Source: Methylobacillus sp.
GTDB taxonomy: Bacteria > Pseudomonadota > Gammaproteobacteria > Burkholderiales > Methylophilaceae
Length of the DNA: 64,000 nt
Reading direction: 5' to 3'
Assembly (NCBI GenBank): GCA_018607785.1
Contig: JABBAU010000044.1
Location: forward strand, 1-64,000
Shown here: in pieces, positions 33,163-42,933 of the stretch
Position numbering within the stretch: the first letter of the stretch is position 1
Layout: each line of letters begins with the position of its first letter
Notes under the pieces: generated by a model
Told to the model about the DNA's origin: nothing
Databases searched by the model: none
The model's input: only the letters and a program-made list of their open reading frames with translations
Position numbers and translations under genes: made by a program

Positions 33163-34232
33163 TGAATCAAATTACTAAATATCTAAATATAGAACTGTTC
33201 TTAGGTATTACTTTATTTTTGTTTGGAGGTATTTGTCTTTTTTCATTCTTTGAGTTTATTCAAGAAATTTCTGACTTAGATGATAAAAAATATGGCGTTA
33301 CTCAAGCAATCGTGTATGTCTTACTTACAATACCAGGTCATATTTATAAACTGATTCCTACAGCTGTTTTGATCGGTGCGATGTATACCTTTGGGCAATT
33401 ATCTCATCAATCAGAATTAATTATCTTAAGATCAAGTGGCTTATCGATTAAAAAAATTGCAAAAGCCGTTATGCCAATTGCTATTTTCTTTAGTCTTCTT
33501 ACTTTTGCTGTCGGAGATTTGATTACTCCTAATAGCGAAAAAAATGCTCAACAGCTCAAGATAAGTGCTACTAATTCATCAATCAGCATGGAGTTCAAAT
33601 CAGGTTTTTGGATGAAGGATGGAAATAATTTCGTCAATATTGAAAATGTTCTACCTGATGCGACATTATCAAAAATTCATATATATGAATTTGACGATCA
33701 GTTTAATTTGCGGACAATTATTGATGCCAAACAAGGTAAATTTGAAAATGGAAATTGGGATTTAAGTGAAATATCAGTAAAGAATTTTATAGGCGATGAA
33801 GTAGTCACTGAAGAGATTGCCAAAGGAAATTGGAAATCATTGATACGACCAGAAATGATGAATGTTTTAATTATTTCACCAGATAAAATGTCTATATTTA
33901 ATTTAATAAAGTTTATCAATTATCTTAAACTTAATGACCAGAGATCATCAAAATATGAGACCGCGCTATGGGAAAAGTTAATTAATCCATTAATGCCTAT
34001 CGTTATGATTTTATTTGCTCTTCCATTTGGATTTTTGCAGCAACGATCAGGTGGTAAATTCCTAAAAATGTTTATTGGAATTTCAATTGGGATTGCCTAT
34101 CAAATAATCAATACCCTATTTCGTCACCTAGGCCTTTTAAATGACTGGCCGCCTTTTTTGAGTTCCTTGCTTCCTTCTTTCTTATTTTTATCATTAGGAA
34201 TTTATATGATTATGAAATTCGAACGTCTCTAA
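33162..34232 (+). CDS. lptG: LPS export ABC transporter permease LptG
   Basis: YjgQ family; directly follows lptF. Confidence 0.92.
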   Translation: MNQITKYLNIELFLGITLFLFGGICLFSFFEFIQEISDLDDKKYGVTQAIVYVLLTIPGHIYKLIPTAVLIGAMYTFGQLSHQSELIILRSSGLSIKKIAKAVMPIAIFFSLLTFAVGDLITPNSEKNAQQLKISATNSSISMEFKSGFWMKDGNNFVNIENVLPDATLSKIHIYEFDDQFNLRTIIDAKQGKFENGNWDLSEISVKNFIGDEVVTEEIAKGNWKSLIRPEMMNVLIISPDKMSIFNLIKFINYLKLNDQRSSKYETALWEKLINPLMPIVMILFALPFGFLQQRSGGKFLKMFIGISIGIAYQIINTLFRHLGLLNDWPPFLSSLLPSFLFLSLGIYMIMKFERL

Positions 34233-34611
34233 TTTTTACACCGATCATTAAATCATGCAAATATTGTTTAGCCCCAAATAAAATATTCATATAAAAAATA
34301 AAGAAAAGAATTAAACCTATACAAACTAAGAAAAATCTTAATACACATAAAAATAGTCTATTTTTTTCTGGAAGATCGAGCTTAATTTTCCATGCCCTCA
34401 TTGATAAAGTCTGTCCTCCGTGATACCAAGACAAAATAAAATAAATTCCAGAAGATAACCACAAAATAAATTGAAAAAGATAGCGATGATTTGATGCATT
34501 GATATCAGTTAAGTAGATTATGGTAAATGCTACTAAAAACCAAAGTGCTATTTGAATAAACAACTCATAAACAAAACAACAATAGAGTCTTAAAATATAA
34601 TTAATAGTCAT
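34210..34611 (-). CDS. RDD family membrane protein
   Basis: RDD-like pattern (SWYHGGQTLSMRAWKIKL); multi-TM. Confidence 0.82.
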   Translation of the reverse strand: MTINYILRLYCCFVYELFIQIALWFLVAFTIIYLTDINASNHRYLFQFILWLSSGIYFILSWYHGGQTLSMRAWKIKLDLPEKNRLFLCVLRFFLVCIGLILFFIFYMNILFGAKQYLHDLMIGVKIRDVRIS

Positions 34612-34622
34612 TCATTTAGTTT

Positions 34623-34913
34623 TTACTTATTTTTTAATTTATGAATAATCGGAATCATAGTCATTGCAATTAAACAACCTAATGCTGTTCCAAACGCTAA
34701 GGCCCAATTCAAGCTCACTGCACCGCCCATAAAATCACTTACAGTATTTCCAAGTCCTGCTCCAATTATCGCTCCTAACCCTACCTGAAAACGTTTTGGC
34801 AAATACTTTTCTAACCCAAGCCCAAAAAAAGCTCCAGCCAACATGACTCCATTATCTACAATGCCAAATAAAACGGCATCTTTAAAAAGTTGAAGAAATT
34901 CTTCTGTGAACAT
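34623..34913 (-). CDS. Uncharacterised glycine-rich membrane protein (96 aa)
   Basis: Intact ORF with hydrophobic glycine-zipper-like segments (GLGAIIGAGLGNTVSDFMGGAV). Confidence 0.75.
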   Translation of the reverse strand: MFTEEFLQLFKDAVLFGIVDNGVMLAGAFFGLGLEKYLPKRFQVGLGAIIGAGLGNTVSDFMGGAVSLNWALAFGTALGCLIAMTMIPIIHKLKNK

Positions 34914-34992
34914 AACATCCCCTAAGAGATTAAAAAAAATTTAAAAATTAAAAATTAATTCGATTACTTGATTACCAATTATAATTGAATGA

Positions 34993-35556
34993 ATGAATAC
35001 ACAAGACAAAAATTTTAAGATAGATGAAGATGGGTTTATATATTGTGCTAATCAAATTGACTCTCCTAATCATGACTCAAGGCCATTAAATCAAAAAATT
35101 TCATTAATTGTTATTCATTCCATCAGTTTGCCGCCAAACAAATTTGGTAATTCATACATAGAGGATTTTTTTACAAATAAACTTGATGTCAACGAAGATC
35201 CATATTTTAAAAAAATTCAACACTTAAATGTTTCCTCACATTTTTTAATTAAAAGAAAAGGTGAACTAATACAGTTTGTTTCTTGCCTTAAAAGAGCTTG
35301 GCATGCAGGTGCATCATCTTGGAAAGATGTAAATAACTGTAATGACTTTTCAGTCGGAATTGAGTTGGAAGGTTCAGATATAATGAAATATGAGGATATA
35401 CAATACGAAGTTTTAATAAAACTCATAAAATCTTTGTATGAGAGTTATCCTATAGAAGATATTGTTGGTCACAACGATATTTCTCCAGGAAGAAAAACGG
35501 ATCCAGGTAAATTTTTTGACTGGAATATTATTAAATCGGAAGGTTTTAATGCTTAA
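34993..35556 (+). CDS. ampD: 1,6-anhydro-N-acetylmuramyl-L-alanine amidase AmpD
   Basis: IVIHSISLPP, HFLIKRKGELIQFV, AWHAGASSW, VGHNDISPGRKTDPG. Confidence 0.94.
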   Translation: MNTQDKNFKIDEDGFIYCANQIDSPNHDSRPLNQKISLIVIHSISLPPNKFGNSYIEDFFTNKLDVNEDPYFKKIQHLNVSSHFLIKRKGELIQFVSCLKRAWHAGASSWKDVNNCNDFSVGIELEGSDIMKYEDIQYEVLIKLIKSLYESYPIEDIVGHNDISPGRKTDPGKFFDWNIIKSEGFNA

Positions 35557-36610
35557 CAAATTAATTATTATATTTTTATCTTTTACTCTTTTTAGTTGCG
35601 GCGAAGAGGAAGTCACAGAAAAAAAGAAGCAAAGGATAATCAATGTTACTTCAACAACAGTTCAAATTTATAATTTTAAGGATCAGGAATCAGCCATTGG
35701 AACTATTGAAGGCTTGATGGACCCCACAATAAGGTCAGAAATCTCAGCTTCAGTGAAAAAAATATATACCAAAACAGGCTCCATCCTAAAAAAAGGGGAT
35801 CTTGTAGCACAACTTGATAATCAAGATTATCGCTATCAACTTGAGTTAGCTGAAGCTGAATTAAGTCAGCTCAAAATCCGTTTAAGTGGTCAAAACAAAA
35901 CCTATCAAAGAAATTCCGAGTTAGTTGATGAAAATTTTATATCGCCAAATGCACTAGATGAAATTATTAATCAAAAAAATGAAACAGAAGAATTAATTAA
36001 AATATCAGAAGCCAGAGCTAAAATTGCAAAATATAGGCTCAGCAAAGCTAAAATTTATTCTCCAATAAACGGAAAGGTAGAAAAACAAATAGCATCAATA
36101 GGAGACTTTCTTAAAATAGGTGATCCGATTATCCAGATTATGAGTAATGATCGATTAAGAGCCCATGTTCCTTTTCCTGAAAAATTAGCGAGAAAATTGA
36201 AGCCAGGCTTACCTATTGAATTAGAAAGCCCTATAGTAGAAGAAAAAATTATAGTTAAAATAGCGGAATTAAAACCTCAATTAATTTCGGATAGTCTTGC
36301 AATAGATGTTATCGCAGATATTGTAAATCAACCCAACTGGCAAGCAGGAGGGAGTGTTAGAGGAACGGTAGTTTTCAAAGAAATAAGTAATTTGAGTGTT
36401 CCTGAACAAAGCATAATTCTAAGACCAGCTGGACAAGTTGTTTATGTAATTAAAGATAACGTTGCATTGGAAACAGTTGTTCAAACAGGAATTACTCAAG
36501 ATGGTTTTACTGAAATTACTTCCGGTTTAGAGCTCAATGAAATTGTAGCTGTGGATGGAGCTGCATATCTCACAAATAATGCTGCAGTTAACATTACTCA
36601 AAACAAATAA
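35549..36610 (+). CDS. RND efflux periplasmic adaptor (membrane fusion protein), lipoprotein; start reassigned
   Basis: MLNKLIIIFLSFTLFSCGEE lipobox at ATG 35549; HlyD/RND-MFP pattern. The longer ORF-track start (35462) lies inside ampD. Confidence 0.9.
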   Translation: MLNKLIIIFLSFTLFSCGEEEVTEKKKQRIINVTSTTVQIYNFKDQESAIGTIEGLMDPTIRSEISASVKKIYTKTGSILKKGDLVAQLDNQDYRYQLELAEAELSQLKIRLSGQNKTYQRNSELVDENFISPNALDEIINQKNETEELIKISEARAKIAKYRLSKAKIYSPINGKVEKQIASIGDFLKIGDPIIQIMSNDRLRAHVPFPEKLARKLKPGLPIELESPIVEEKIIVKIAELKPQLISDSLAIDVIADIVNQPNWQAGGSVRGTVVFKEISNLSVPEQSIILRPAGQVVYVIKDNVALETVVQTGITQDGFTEITSGLELNEIVAVDGAAYLTNNAAVNITQNK

Positions 36611-39600
36611 TGTCACTTCCTGAAATTTCAATAAGAAGACATGTTTTAGCTTGGATGGTTTCGGGCATATTTATTCTTCTTGGTATTATTGGTTTTCAAA
36701 AAATTGGGATTGATAAGTTTCCCATGGTTGAGTTTCCAATTTTATCAATCACTACTTCACTTGAGGGTGCAAATCCTGAAATTATAGATTCAAGCATAAC
36801 CAATATTATTGAAAATGCTGTCAATACTACACCAGGGATTGAGTCGATAAGATCTGAATCCTCACCTGGTGTTTCCGTCGTGAGCGTAACTTTCAATTTA
36901 GATAAAGATATTGAGGTAGCTTTTAACGAAATTCAATCAAAAGTTAGTGAGGTTGTTCGCCGACTTCCTAAAGATATCGTTCCTCCATCTGTAAGAAAAG
37001 TTGAAACAAATGCAAATGCAATAATGTGGTTATCTCTGACTGGAAATAGGACAATACAACAGCTCAATTTATATGCAGCAAATATCTTAAAGAAAAAAAT
37101 TGAAACCGTTGATGGCGTAGGTGAAATAAGATTAGGGGGCAAAAGAGATAGGACTTTACGAATAAATCTTCTTCCCGAAAAAATGGCTGCACTCAAAATT
37201 TCAGCTGAAGATCTTATCACTGCCTTTAACAATGAACATATTCAGTTTCCAGGGGGATTTTTAGTAAGATCAAAATCAGAAAAAATGTTTAAGTTAGATT
37301 TGGAGTTTCACAAAGTTGAAGAAATCCAAGAAATGATTATTGCTTACAGAGACGGTGGTGCTATCAAGATAAAAGATATTGCTGAAGTAGAGGACGGGCT
37401 CGATGACTATAGAGAAACAGCAAGATTTAACGGGGAATCCAGCATTGGTCTAGGTATTGTAAAAATAGCTAATACCAATACTGTGAATATTATTGAAAAA
37501 GTAAGAGAAAAAATTGAGACTGAAATTTCTCCAAATCTACCTCCTGGGCTTAAGATTCAATACTCAACAGATGACTCTATTTACATCAAGTCTATGGTTA
37601 AATCTTTACAGGAACACATCATAGAAGGAACAATTCTCGCATCTTTAATTGTTCTTCTTTTTCTTGGTTCAATTAGGTCCACCCTCATAATTGCAGTAGC
37701 TATACCAATCTCCCTTTTAGGGGCAATAGCCATAATGTATTTTTATAATTTCACTTTTAATAGTATGACCCTATTAGCGTTAATTCTTCTCATTGGTATT
37801 GTAGTTGATGACTCAATTGTAGTCCTTGAAAATATCTTTAGGCACCACAAAAAAATAGATAAAAATATCTTTAATGCTTCAGTGAATGGAAGCAATGAAG
37901 TTGTTTTTGCAGTTCTCGCCTCATCTATTGCTTTGGTATGTATTTTTGGTCCTGTAATCTTTATGGAAGGTATAGTAGGTCGTTTTTTTGAATCTTTTGC
38001 AATTGTAGTTACTAGTGGCATTCTTGTTTCTTTAATAGTATCCCTTACATTAACGCCAATGCTATGTTCCAAATTTTTAGCCAACCAAGAAAAAAATATT
38101 TCTTGGTTATCAAGTTTTGACAAAGTTTTTACTAAGCTAGAAAATAATTATAAGAAAATTCTAACTTGGTCATTAAACCATCGCTGGAAGGTACTTCTAT
38201 TAAGCTTCTTAATTGTATTATCAAGTGGTTTCTTTTTTTCAAAAGTTGAAAAGACCTTTTTACCTGAACAAGATGAAAGCAGATTTAGTGTTAGATTCAA
38301 AACTCCCCTTGGATCTAATATGAACTATACCTACCAAAAACTTCTTGAAATTGAGGAAGTTCTAAATAAGTACGATGATGTTACCAAAGGTGTATTTTCT
38401 TCAATTGGTCTTGGAAGTAGAGGTCAAGTTAATTCTGGATATATCAGCGTGATGCTCAAAGATAAATCAGATCGTCAACTATCTCAGTCAGAAATTATTA
38501 AAAAAATTAAAGTTGATTTTGACTCCTTAACTGGAGTAAAAGCATTTATTTCAGCCCCCTCTATTGCAGGTGGAAGAAGATCAGAACCACTTCAATTTTC
38601 GCTTATAGGCCCAAATATTGAAACTGTTTCATCCCTCGCAGATGAATTGCTATTTAATTTATCCGAAATGGATGGTTTAGGAAGAATTGATTTAGATTTA
38701 CAACTAAGTTTACCTCAGATGAATCTTCAGATAGATAGAGAAAGGGCTGCAAGTTTTGGTATCAGTGCATCAAATATTGCAAATTCAATCTCTGTATTCA
38801 GTAATGGTCTCGATGTTGCAAGATTCAATGATGATCCAGGAGATGGTCAAAGATATGATATAAGAATGAAAGCTAAAGATGGTTTAATAGAAGAGATAAC
38901 TGACCTTAAAAAAATAAACTTAAAAAGCAACACGGGTGAACTTGTAAGGCTTGATTCTATCGCAAGCTTTAAAGAAACGCTTGGGCCGGCAGTGATGGGT
39001 AGACAAGATCTACAATACTCTGCTAACTTTTATGCAAACCCAACGATTTCACTTGGTGAGGCAGTAAAGGCGGTAAACAATGTTAGTGAGAAAATTCTAC
39101 CCAGTGAATATTCAATTAAGCTAGTTGGGCAAGCGAAAGAATTTGCTAAAACAACAAGTAATATTATTTTTGCTTTTTCCTTAGCAACAGTTCTTTTATA
39201 TATGGTTCTATCGAGCCTCTTTAACTCATTCTTTCAACCATTAATTATTATGCTTGCTCAACCTCTAGCAATTATTGGTGGTGTAGTTTTATTATGGATT
39301 ACTGGAAACAGCCTTAATATATACTCAATGATTGGAATGGTTTTATTAATAGGTTTGGTCGCCAAAAATTCAATCTTATTGGTTGATATGACTAATCAAA
39401 TTAAGGCTAAAGGTAAGAAAACTAATCAAGCGCTTCTAGAAGCCTGTCCTATCAGGTTAAGGCCTGTTCTAATGACTTCACTGACTCTTATACTTGCTCT
39501 TTTGCCTGCAGCTATGGGTTATGGAGCAGGATCCGAAACTAATGGTCCATTATCAGTTGCTGTTATAGGAGGCATGATATCTTCTACTTTACTTACTTTA

Positions 39601-39666
39601 GTTGTAATTCCTTCTGCTTACTCATTATCCTTAGATTTTATAGAAAGAAAGAAGACTAAGTCTTAA
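36610..39666 (+). CDS. RND efflux transporter, AcrB/HAE1-like
   Basis: 1018 aa; GIVVDDSIVVLENIFRH, GLVAKNSILLVDMTNQ; follows the MFP. Confidence 0.95.
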   Translation: MSLPEISIRRHVLAWMVSGIFILLGIIGFQKIGIDKFPMVEFPILSITTSLEGANPEIIDSSITNIIENAVNTTPGIESIRSESSPGVSVVSVTFNLDKDIEVAFNEIQSKVSEVVRRLPKDIVPPSVRKVETNANAIMWLSLTGNRTIQQLNLYAANILKKKIETVDGVGEIRLGGKRDRTLRINLLPEKMAALKISAEDLITAFNNEHIQFPGGFLVRSKSEKMFKLDLEFHKVEEIQEMIIAYRDGGAIKIKDIAEVEDGLDDYRETARFNGESSIGLGIVKIANTNTVNIIEKVREKIETEISPNLPPGLKIQYSTDDSIYIKSMVKSLQEHIIEGTILASLIVLLFLGSIRSTLIIAVAIPISLLGAIAIMYFYNFTFNSMTLLALILLIGIVVDDSIVVLENIFRHHKKIDKNIFNASVNGSNEVVFAVLASSIALVCIFGPVIFMEGIVGRFFESFAIVVTSGILVSLIVSLTLTPMLCSKFLANQEKNISWLSSFDKVFTKLENNYKKILTWSLNHRWKVLLLSFLIVLSSGFFFSKVEKTFLPEQDESRFSVRFKTPLGSNMNYTYQKLLEIEEVLNKYDDVTKGVFSSIGLGSRGQVNSGYISVMLKDKSDRQLSQSEIIKKIKVDFDSLTGVKAFISAPSIAGGRRSEPLQFSLIGPNIETVSSLADELLFNLSEMDGLGRIDLDLQLSLPQMNLQIDRERAASFGISASNIANSISVFSNGLDVARFNDDPGDGQRYDIRMKAKDGLIEEITDLKKINLKSNTGELVRLDSIASFKETLGPAVMGRQDLQYSANFYANPTISLGEAVKAVNNVSEKILPSEYSIKLVGQAKEFAKTTSNIIFAFSLATVLLYMVLSSLFNSFFQPLIIMLAQPLAIIGGVVLLWITGNSLNIYSMIGMVLLIGLVAKNSILLVDMTNQIKAKGKKTNQALLEACPIRLRPVLMTSLTLILALLPAAMGYGAGSETNGPLSVAVIGGMISSTLLTLVVIPSAYSLSLDFIERKKTKS

Positions 39667-40876
39667 TTAGTTTATCAATAATTAAGGTTCCTACTAGATC
39701 TCCCTCTACATTGACTGTTGTTCGAAAAGTATCTAGTAATCTATCCATAGGAATTAGTATTCCCAATGCCTCAAGGGGAAGCCCTAATACCTGAAGCACC
39801 ATTGCCATCGTGACCATTCCGGCACTTGGGATTCCAGGCGCGCCAATTGATGCAATCATTGCAATAAAAAATAAAATAAACTGTTGGGATATTGAAAAAT
39901 CTAAGCCGACTAAATTAGCAATAAATAATGCTGCCGCTGCTTCATACATTGCAGTGCCGTCCATATTCATAGTTGCACCGATTGGTAGAACAAAATTAGA
40001 AACATCTTTTGAGGCACCAAAATTATCTTGAGATGCTTTTAGTGTGATCGGAAGTGTTGCGCTACTTGAGCTGGTGGCAAATGCAGAAATAAATGAGATT
40101 CTGCCTCCTCTCCATAATGAAAGAATATTAATTCTGCTAAACAAAAATAAAAGCGTTGGTAAAAAGACAACGCCATGAAACAAAATGATGCCGATGACGA
40201 CCAACATAAAAATTCCAAGTTGAGAAAATATAGATAAGTTTTGGCTTATAACCATATTTACAAGTAAACCAAATATTCCAAATGGAGCAATAAACATTAT
40301 CCAGTTTACAATCTTGAAAATTATTTCATAAAAGCTTTGAAAAAAATCTCTCGCTGAACTTAATGCTTTATTTTTCTCATTAAGGGTTATGCCGATCATG
40401 ATAGAAAATACAATGAGCGGTAATATTTTCCCTTCAGCTAATGAAGCAAAAGGATTTTCAAATAATCCTAAAATAAATTGATAAATAAAATCTTTAAATG
40501 AGAGCACCTCAGAGGTTGTCACTTCATTTAATTGCCAAGCATCAATTGAAATACCTACACCGGGTTTAAAAAAATTCATTGCTAACATCGCAATAAATAC
40601 GGCAAAGAACATGGTTCCAGCAAAATATAGTAATGTAGATTTCCAAATTTTACCTGCCTGATTTGAAGAAGCTAGATTAGAAATACCATTAACGATTGAA
40701 AAAAATACTAGAGGAACTAAAATCATTTTCAAGGCTGTAATAAAAATTTGCCCCGCCAAAATTGATATATCTGAAATATATTGAAGAACGATGGAATCAG
40801 GAAAATTTTTTATAATTATTCCAACCAAAATACCTAAAAATGCCGCGAGTAAAATATATTTATTTGCATTTTTCAT
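39656..40876 (-). CDS. Dicarboxylate/amino acid:cation symporter (DAACS family)
   Basis: SSSSATLPITLKAS, PIGATMNMDGTAMYE. Confidence 0.93.
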   Translation of the reverse strand: MKNANKYILLAAFLGILVGIIIKNFPDSIVLQYISDISILAGQIFITALKMILVPLVFFSIVNGISNLASSNQAGKIWKSTLLYFAGTMFFAVFIAMLAMNFFKPGVGISIDAWQLNEVTTSEVLSFKDFIYQFILGLFENPFASLAEGKILPLIVFSIMIGITLNEKNKALSSARDFFQSFYEIIFKIVNWIMFIAPFGIFGLLVNMVISQNLSIFSQLGIFMLVVIGIILFHGVVFLPTLLFLFSRINILSLWRGGRISFISAFATSSSSATLPITLKASQDNFGASKDVSNFVLPIGATMNMDGTAMYEAAAALFIANLVGLDFSISQQFILFFIAMIASIGAPGIPSAGMVTMAMVLQVLGLPLEALGILIPMDRLLDTFRTTVNVEGDLVGTLIIDKLIKT

Positions 40877-42141
40877 TAATTCTCTCTCTCCATGACTGCC
40901 CCAAAAAAACCGTCTGTATCATTTTTAAAGGGATTAAGTTTTAAATACTTTTCTTCATCGATAACTATTCCATATTTTTTAAGTATTACAGATTTTGGTA
41001 AGAGTTTAAAATTTGAATTTTCTAATAAAAACTTTTCTACTTGTAATTCATTTTCTTCATCTAATAAGCTACATGTTGCGTATATTAATAAACCTTTTTT
41101 TTTGCATAATCTTGATGCTGATTTGAGAATATTTCTTTGCTTGTCAACTAATTCCATTAGAGACTTCTCAGAATGTTTCCATTTTAAATCTGGGTTCCTC
41201 CTTAAGGTACCAAATCCAGTGCAAGGGGCATCAATAAGGACTCGATCAAACTTTTCTTTTAATCTTTTTATTTTATTATCATTTTCACTTGAAATTCTTT
41301 GTATAGAAATATTTGAAGCACCAGATCTTTTTAATCGAATTTTTAGATTGTCTAGTCTTTTCCCTGAAATATCAAAGCTATAAATTCTTCCTGTATTTTT
41401 CATTAAAGATGCTATCGCGAGTGTTTTTCCTCCTGCTCCGGCACAGAAATCTGCAACCATGTGTCCTCTTTTTGGGTCTACCAAATACGATAATAATTGA
41501 CTCCCTTCATCCTGAACCTCAATATCGCCCTCTAAAAAGAGGGGAAGCCTTTGTATATAGCTTCCTCTCGGCAATTTAATACCTAAAGGTGATAAATTTG
41601 TTTTGGAAATTTGTTCTTTTTCTTCGTTAAAAGTATCTTTGAGTTCGGAAATTACTTTATTTCTATTTTTTTCTTTTAAAGTATTTACTCTGATGCATAG
41701 CTGAGCAGGCAACAAAAGAGAGTTTGCTATTTGAGTAGCAAGTTTTTCTTTATATTGTCTAATTAACTTCAACCAAAACCATTCAGGTAGACTTAATTTT
41801 TTTGACAGATTTATATCTTTTAACTTTACTGACTTAATTTCTGATAGCCACAGGCTATCTTCTTCACTTATATGGGGTGACAAATCCCTTACACTTCTTC
41901 CTTGAAGTTTAACCAGATAAACTAAAATTAATTTAAAGGGATTACTTGTTGCCCCTAAAGTTTCTAAATAACTTTTATTTCTAATGACATTGTAGTATGT
42001 CTCCGCGATTAATGACCGTTCGTACTTTCCAATATTTTTATTTTTTTTAAAAAAATAACTTAACTGTGAGTCAGCTGAAAAATTATTTTCAAAACTATTT
42101 GTCAAAACTTCAGCACATAAATTTAGAGAAAATTTATTCAT
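40876..42141 (-). CDS. rsmB: 16S rRNA m5C methyltransferase, RsmB/Sun family
   Basis: VQDEGSQLLSYL, DFCAGAGGKTLAIASLM, DAPCTGFGTLRRNPDLKW, YATCSLLDEENE. Confidence 0.93.
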   Translation of the reverse strand: MNKFSLNLCAEVLTNSFENNFSADSQLSYFFKKNKNIGKYERSLIAETYYNVIRNKSYLETLGATSNPFKLILVYLVKLQGRSVRDLSPHISEEDSLWLSEIKSVKLKDINLSKKLSLPEWFWLKLIRQYKEKLATQIANSLLLPAQLCIRVNTLKEKNRNKVISELKDTFNEEKEQISKTNLSPLGIKLPRGSYIQRLPLFLEGDIEVQDEGSQLLSYLVDPKRGHMVADFCAGAGGKTLAIASLMKNTGRIYSFDISGKRLDNLKIRLKRSGASNISIQRISSENDNKIKRLKEKFDRVLIDAPCTGFGTLRRNPDLKWKHSEKSLMELVDKQRNILKSASRLCKKKGLLIYATCSLLDEENELQVEKFLLENSNFKLLPKSVILKKYGIVIDEEKYLKLNPFKNDTDGFFGAVMEREN

Positions 42142-42933
42142 TTAATTTTTCAATACCAAATTTGTTTTTTTTATTTTTTGATCTATCATGAGCCCCCCCT
42201 TCAGTTTGAACCTTATCTTAATTGGAATTCTGTAATTTTCTTTTGAAAGCCAAATAAAATGTTCTGAATTTTTTACTAAAGGAACTATCCCTTCGTATAG
42301 TTCAGTCAAATAAACATTTCCATTTATTGTAATTTTTTCATCTTTTATTTTTTTATATTCAACCCTTCTAATTTTTTTTCCTTCTATAAAATCAAAGGTG
42401 TACTTAGGTTTAGATTCTTCAAAGTGAAATTGTAAAAATAACGTTGGAATATCTAATAAATTACCAACAAATTTTTTTTCTGTCGTTTGTTTTTTATAGT
42501 CAACTTTAAGGTTATCTTTTTTTCTATCGAATACTACAAGAATATTTTTCTTTGGTTTTTTAAGATCTTTAACCTGAAATGTTTCAAATAATAGACCTTT
42601 TTTTGTAATTAGCCCTTCACTTTTTAACGTCTTATCACCGTAGAGCTTAAGAAATTTTTTAGTAAGTAGTTGAATATTTATATTGTAAATTTTACTTTTA
42701 CTTTTACTTTTACTTTTACTTTTACTTTTACTTTTACTTTTACTTTTAAACTTTAAATTTATTTCGCCTGACAGTATTTGAGTTTTTTCTATGTCAACAT
42801 TTCTTAATTTAATGAATTGGAAGAGTTCATAGTTGATAAAAAAATCTTCTGGTAGTTTATTAGAAGCTAGTAGGCCATTAGAGATAACACACAGAACTAA
42901 TAAAAATCTAGCTAATTTGTATTTGCTTATCAT
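42142..42933 (-). CDS. DUF3108-like exported protein carrying a (Lys-Ser)9 tract
   Basis: Signal peptide; DUF3108-like C-terminal half; between rsmB and purM as in betaproteobacteria. Confidence 0.75.
   Translation of the reverse strand: MISKYKLARFLLVLCVISNGLLASNKLPEDFFINYELFQFIKLRNVDIEKTQILSGEINLKFKSKSKSKSKSKSKSKSKSKIYNINIQLLTKKFLKLYGDKTLKSEGLITKKGLLFETFQVKDLKKPKKNILVVFDRKKDNLKVDYKKQTTEKKFVGNLLDIPTLFLQFHFEESKPKYTFDFIEGKKIRRVEYKKIKDEKITINGNVYLTELYEGIVPLVKNSEHFIWLSKENYRIPIKIRFKLKGGLMIDQKIKKTNLVLKN
42690..42743. repeat. Perfect tandem hexanucleotide repeat (ttttac)x9, followed by ttttaaa
   Basis: Counted directly: nine consecutive ttttac units, 54 bp, in frame in the DUF3108-like CDS (KS repeat on minus strand). 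Confidence 0.97.

Noticed and set aside
35462-35548. 29-aa extension of the RND adaptor protein
   Set aside because: Lies inside ampD; the lipoprotein signal starts at 35549
42690-42743. Tandem repeat considered as a CRISPR or regulatory array
   Set aside because: 6-bp contiguous units with no spacers, inside a CDS; it is a coding microsatellite
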